From Anaeramoeba flamelloides (taxonomy: Eukaryota > Metamonada > Anaeramoebidae), in the NCBI GenBank assembly GCA_027625915.1, contig JANTQA010000051.1:1488501-1552500 (forward strand): a stretch of 64,000 nucleotides of DNA, read 5' to 3'. Below, in pieces: positions 60,673-64,000 of the stretch. How positions within the stretch are numbered: the stretch's first letter is position 1; every line of letters starts with the position of its first letter. A model generated the notes under the pieces. That model was not told where the DNA came from. It did no database searches and was given only the letters and a program-made list of their open reading frames with translations. The translations under genes and the position numbers were made by a program.

Positions 60673-61850
60673 GAAATAATTTTTAAAAATACAAAGTATA
60701 ACTAAGCTTTTCATTCTATTTAATAAGGGATAACCGACACTGTGAATAAAAAATGTGATACATGGAAGAAACATCAAAATATTTGACAGAAATACTTTTT
60801 AAAATTTAAACATCATTTCTTAATACGAATAATTTTAAACTATATCCTATTGAAAATGAAAACGAAATTTCAAAGTAATTTACTTTTTTTAGAGTGTCAG
60901 TGTTAATTAGAATTATGAATCTTTAAAAAAAAAATCAAAAAACAAATGCTCTACTTCAATGTTTATTTCTTAGTAATTATTAGAAATTTATTTTTATAAG
61001 AAATTACACCAATTTTAAAAATGAGAGTACTTTTTTTTTTTTTAAAAGCTATTGTTAGACTTAAAACTTTTTGAAAGTTTTCAGTTTTAATAAAGTTTTG
61101 GATTTTTTTTATAAAGATACTTTCTTTTTGACCCAACCACAGCATCACATTTATATGTTTAGTTCCCACTTTATTAAAATTGAAAACTTGAAAAAAGTCT
61201 TAATCTGTGAAAATTTTTACATTTTTAAATCCAAATATTTGAAAATATTTCAATTATGAAGATGTTTTCAAGTTTTGAAAATAAAAAGTTTTCAAATTTT
61301 TAGAACTAGTGTACCAAAAGAGGTAGTGTAAATATATTTTGAAATATTTTTATTAAAATGAATTTGAATATTACTATTCAAATATCCAAAATTATTGTTC
61401 ATCATTAATTAATTATCCATAACAATTTAATTGGTCAATTTGTAAGATATTACTTCAAATAAAAGATATAAGAGTTTCTTATCACGTTTTGAACTGGTAT
61501 TTTTGAGATTGAAAATTGGTATTGAATAATTTCCCTTTTCCTAAACAAAAAAAAATTAAAAAGGGTAACCCGGATGGAATTTAAAATATAAGGAAAAACT
61601 TATAACTACATTTTATTGTTTAAAGGGGTTTTTTATGATTCTGATATTACAATTTTTTTATGGAATTGACTTTAACTTGTTCTCAATGAAAAATTATGAA
61701 ATATTATTTCAACTTCTGTATAAATATTTTGATGAAAATATTTTGGAAAATAAAAAATATTTACTAATCCAGCCAGTGACAATATTCTATTTAATTATAT
61801 ATTAATTAATATTCGAAAAGGCAACATTATCAATGGAAAAATCATTTGGA

Positions 61851-61877
<27 letters not shown>
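61851..61877. repeat. TA dinucleotide array
   Basis: About 13 AT/TA units, self-complementary. Confidence 0.9.
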
Positions 61878-61881
<4 letters not shown>

Positions 61882-61978
61882 TTTCAGGTATAAAAATCAC
61901 AAAGACTAAAGATTGTTTCGAAAATTTGTGTTTAATTCTCAGATTTATTTTTTATCTTACCATGTTCCAAGAATCATA

Positions 61979-62175
61979 ACAATCAGTTCCACTTGCAAGA
62001 GATATACCTTTAAACAAAATTTAAGGCATAAATTAATCTAAATTAAGGCACCTTCTTTCTAATTTTTTCACCCTAATTATTCTATTCAAATTGGAATTAT
62101 GTGTCTGAATTTGAGATTTTTATTGTGTATCAAATTTCGTTGAAATTTGTATCTAGAAAGTGGAACTGAATGCAA
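61979..62175. mobile_element. Tc1/mariner-type foldback MITE, copy 4 (degraded)
   Basis: Recognisable from ATCAGTTCCACTTG, AATTTAAGGCATAA, CTAAATTAAGGCAC, then GAATTTGAGATTTTTATTGT, CAAATTTCGTTGAAATTTGT and AAGTGGAACTGAATG. More diverged than the other three; termini no longer exact. Confidence 0.75.
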
Positions 62176-63019
62176 GCATCGAAACTGAAAATAAATAAAT
62201 TAATTTTATATAAACGTAAAATAACTATAGGAGTCATTAGTTTATTTATTTTATTTTGTTTGTGACAAAAAAAAAAGAAATAATCTATAATTTTTTTATC
62301 AAAATTTGCTTTATTGTAATTAATTATTTTTCAAAAAAAAATAAATTTCTGATTGATCGGTAAAAAAATCAAAATAAAAATGATAATTATTATTATTTAA
62401 AAAGTATTTTCATTAAGTTCTTTGATTTACACTGTTTGTAGACATTGGAAGTAGATTATAAATTGTAAATTTAATCAGTTTCCCATTATTATTGTGGCGG
62501 TAAATCAAAAAAATAATATAATCAGCAATTATAAAACTAAAATAATATTATCAATCTTTAAAATGAATTGATAAGATGAAAGTGCTTTTAATTACATTAC
62601 AAGATTATTTGAATCAATTTTATAAATAAAATGATTAGTTGTTTTTTAAAAAAAATATATATGTTTAATTTTTGTTTATAAATAACTAAAAGAATTATTT
62701 GAAAAAGTTGAAAAGAAAAAAATGAAATATACAAAATGGAATTATTTTTTTGTGAAAAGACATGACAGATTCTTTGAAAAAAAAATACCAAGAAATGTGG
62801 TCTTGTTATATAAATATCAGGATATCAGAATTTCATAGGAAAAATATAGCACCAAAACAAAATATTGTAATAATTTAATTAATTTCCTGGTAATGGATAA
62901 AAAAACCCATATGATTGAAAAAAAATTAATATTCATAATACCAAAGTTCGAATTTTTTCAGAGTATCTTGTTTTAATTTTATATTTTTTTTATCGTGATC
63001 AATAAAAATATTATTATGT

Positions 63020-63041
63020 GGGTGGGTGGGGGGGGGGGGGG
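63020..63041 (+). repeat. G-tract with quadruplex potential
   Basis: GGG-T-GGG-T followed by 14 G. It can supply four or more G-triplets with single-base loops. Striking in DNA this AT-rich; genic context absent. Confidence 0.85.
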
Positions 63042-63151
63042 TGTTAAAAATTCTAAGTAGTGACTAAACAAAGTATGTTTTATTATTGTTAAAACACCTT
63101 GATAAAAATATTGTAAATATACACGTGTCGTTAATATATCTCTTGATTTAA

Positions 63152-63153
<2 letters not shown>

Positions 63154-63184
<31 letters not shown>
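63154..63184. repeat. TA dinucleotide array
   Basis: About 15 TA units, 110 bp downstream of the G-tract. Confidence 0.9.
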
Positions 63185-63186
<2 letters not shown>

Positions 63187-64000
63187 CTTTTACCGAATTA
63201 TTTTTTCATTTTATTTCTGAATCCAAATGGTATGAGTTCTGTATATTACCAAGATTGCTCAATTATTTTTATTAATACATTTCTGGAAAATTATTATTGC
63301 TTAATTTAACATTAAAATTGATAATCATTCAGTTTTTCCGATCTAATAATTTTTTTAATAGATACAAAAACAAATTTTACCTTTAAAAAAATTAAATTAT
63401 TTTCATTATATCACATGATTTTCAGAAAATGTATGAATTAATCAAACAACCTACAAAAAATAAATAAGGAACAAAAAAATAATAATTAAACTCACAATCA
63501 TTTTAATTTTCAACTCAAAAACTATTCAAAAAAAAAAAAAATTGTAGTTTATATCAATAACTGTAATCTTAATTATAATTATGTTCTTACTTATTTGATT
63601 ACTTCGAGTATACGTTAAAATTTCCTCATACTGTAGAATTTTTGAAATAGTTTTTTTTAAAAAAATTTCTAGTAGTTTTCTTGATATGTGTTATCTTTGT
63701 TTTATTTAGTTTCTTTTTTTAAATGAAAAATTTTGTTAAATTCTGTCAACTCAATTATTATATAACCATTTTATTTTTTCTTTATTTACTTCCATTTTAA
63801 ATACTTTTCCAGGGAATTTTTTATAATTATATAGAAATATTTTTTAAAAAAATGATTTGATATGATGTTGATATATTAAATTCTAGTGAATAAGTTCAAT
63901 TTACCTTATAATATGGTCAACTGGTACAAATTACAACATATAAGAAAAATTTATTTTACCATGTTGAAAATTTTAAGAATTAGAGCACATTTAACATAAA

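Larger units (their letters stand above)
60229..64000. other. Intergenic DNA to the end of the window
   Basis: Contains a less AT-rich relic (60384-60672), a MITE (61979-62175), TA arrays (61851-61877, 63154-63184) and a G-tract (63020-63041). No intact gene recognised; no gene is seen running off the right edge. Confidence 0.6.

Noticed and set aside
1..64000. tRNA, rRNA genes and CRISPR arrays
   Set aside because: No cloverleaf with B-box-like GGTTCGA, no rRNA core sequence and no regularly spaced identical repeats were seen on reading both strands; a covariance search was not possible.

Overview
This window looks like a piece of nuclear genome from a very AT-rich, gene-poor unicellular eukaryote. 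Genes carry spliceosomal introns with GT...AG ends. Intergenic DNA is long and full of poly-A/T runs, TA arrays and foldback repeats. Proteins contain homopolymeric Asn and Lys-Glu/Glu-Asn tracts written mostly with AAT, AAA and GAA. All eight genes, including the universally conserved ones, end in TAA and none needs a reassigned codon, so the standard genetic code fits. The low gene density argues against a dictyostelid. An amoeboid protist such as an anaeramoebid is my tentative guess, from protein style only.

Layout. 2673-5052 (-): AGC protein kinase in two exons. 6690-8088: two adjacent foldback elements. 9874-10868 (-): a small four-exon gene for a PH-like domain protein, assembled here from exons too short to stand out alone. 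13889-15416: two copies of another short inverted-repeat element. 15649-20659 (+): mRNA cap-1 2'-O-methyltransferase (CMTR1 type), split by a 3.3-kb intron. 24884-36990 (+): a 3044-residue DmX/rabconnectin-3/Rav1 homologue. 39928-41149 (+): ribosomal protein uL30 with an 8-nt first coding exon. 44681-48566 (-): epsilon-COP, split by a 3.0-kb intron. 51748-54141 (-): golgin-84-like membrane golgin. 57267-58549 (-): ribosomal protein uS3. 59329-60228 (+): a 299-residue protein I do not recognise. Nothing convincing follows to the end except repeats and a gene relic near 60.4-60.7 kb.

The genes are housekeeping genes and do not form a cluster or operon. Three concern the endomembrane system: epsilon-COP (COPI coat), the golgin (Golgi tether) and the DmX homologue (V-ATPase assembly). 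Two are ribosomal proteins, and one acts in mRNA capping.

The unusual content is mostly non-genic: a Tc1/mariner-type foldback MITE family with four copies, a long-TIR element, a TTAA-flanked element, another dispersed repeat with three copies, strongly bimodal intron sizes, and a recurrent GTTTGT 5' splice site. I saw no tRNA, rRNA or CRISPR array. Splice junctions were placed by hand from reading frame, splice consensus and family conservation; no RNA data were available.
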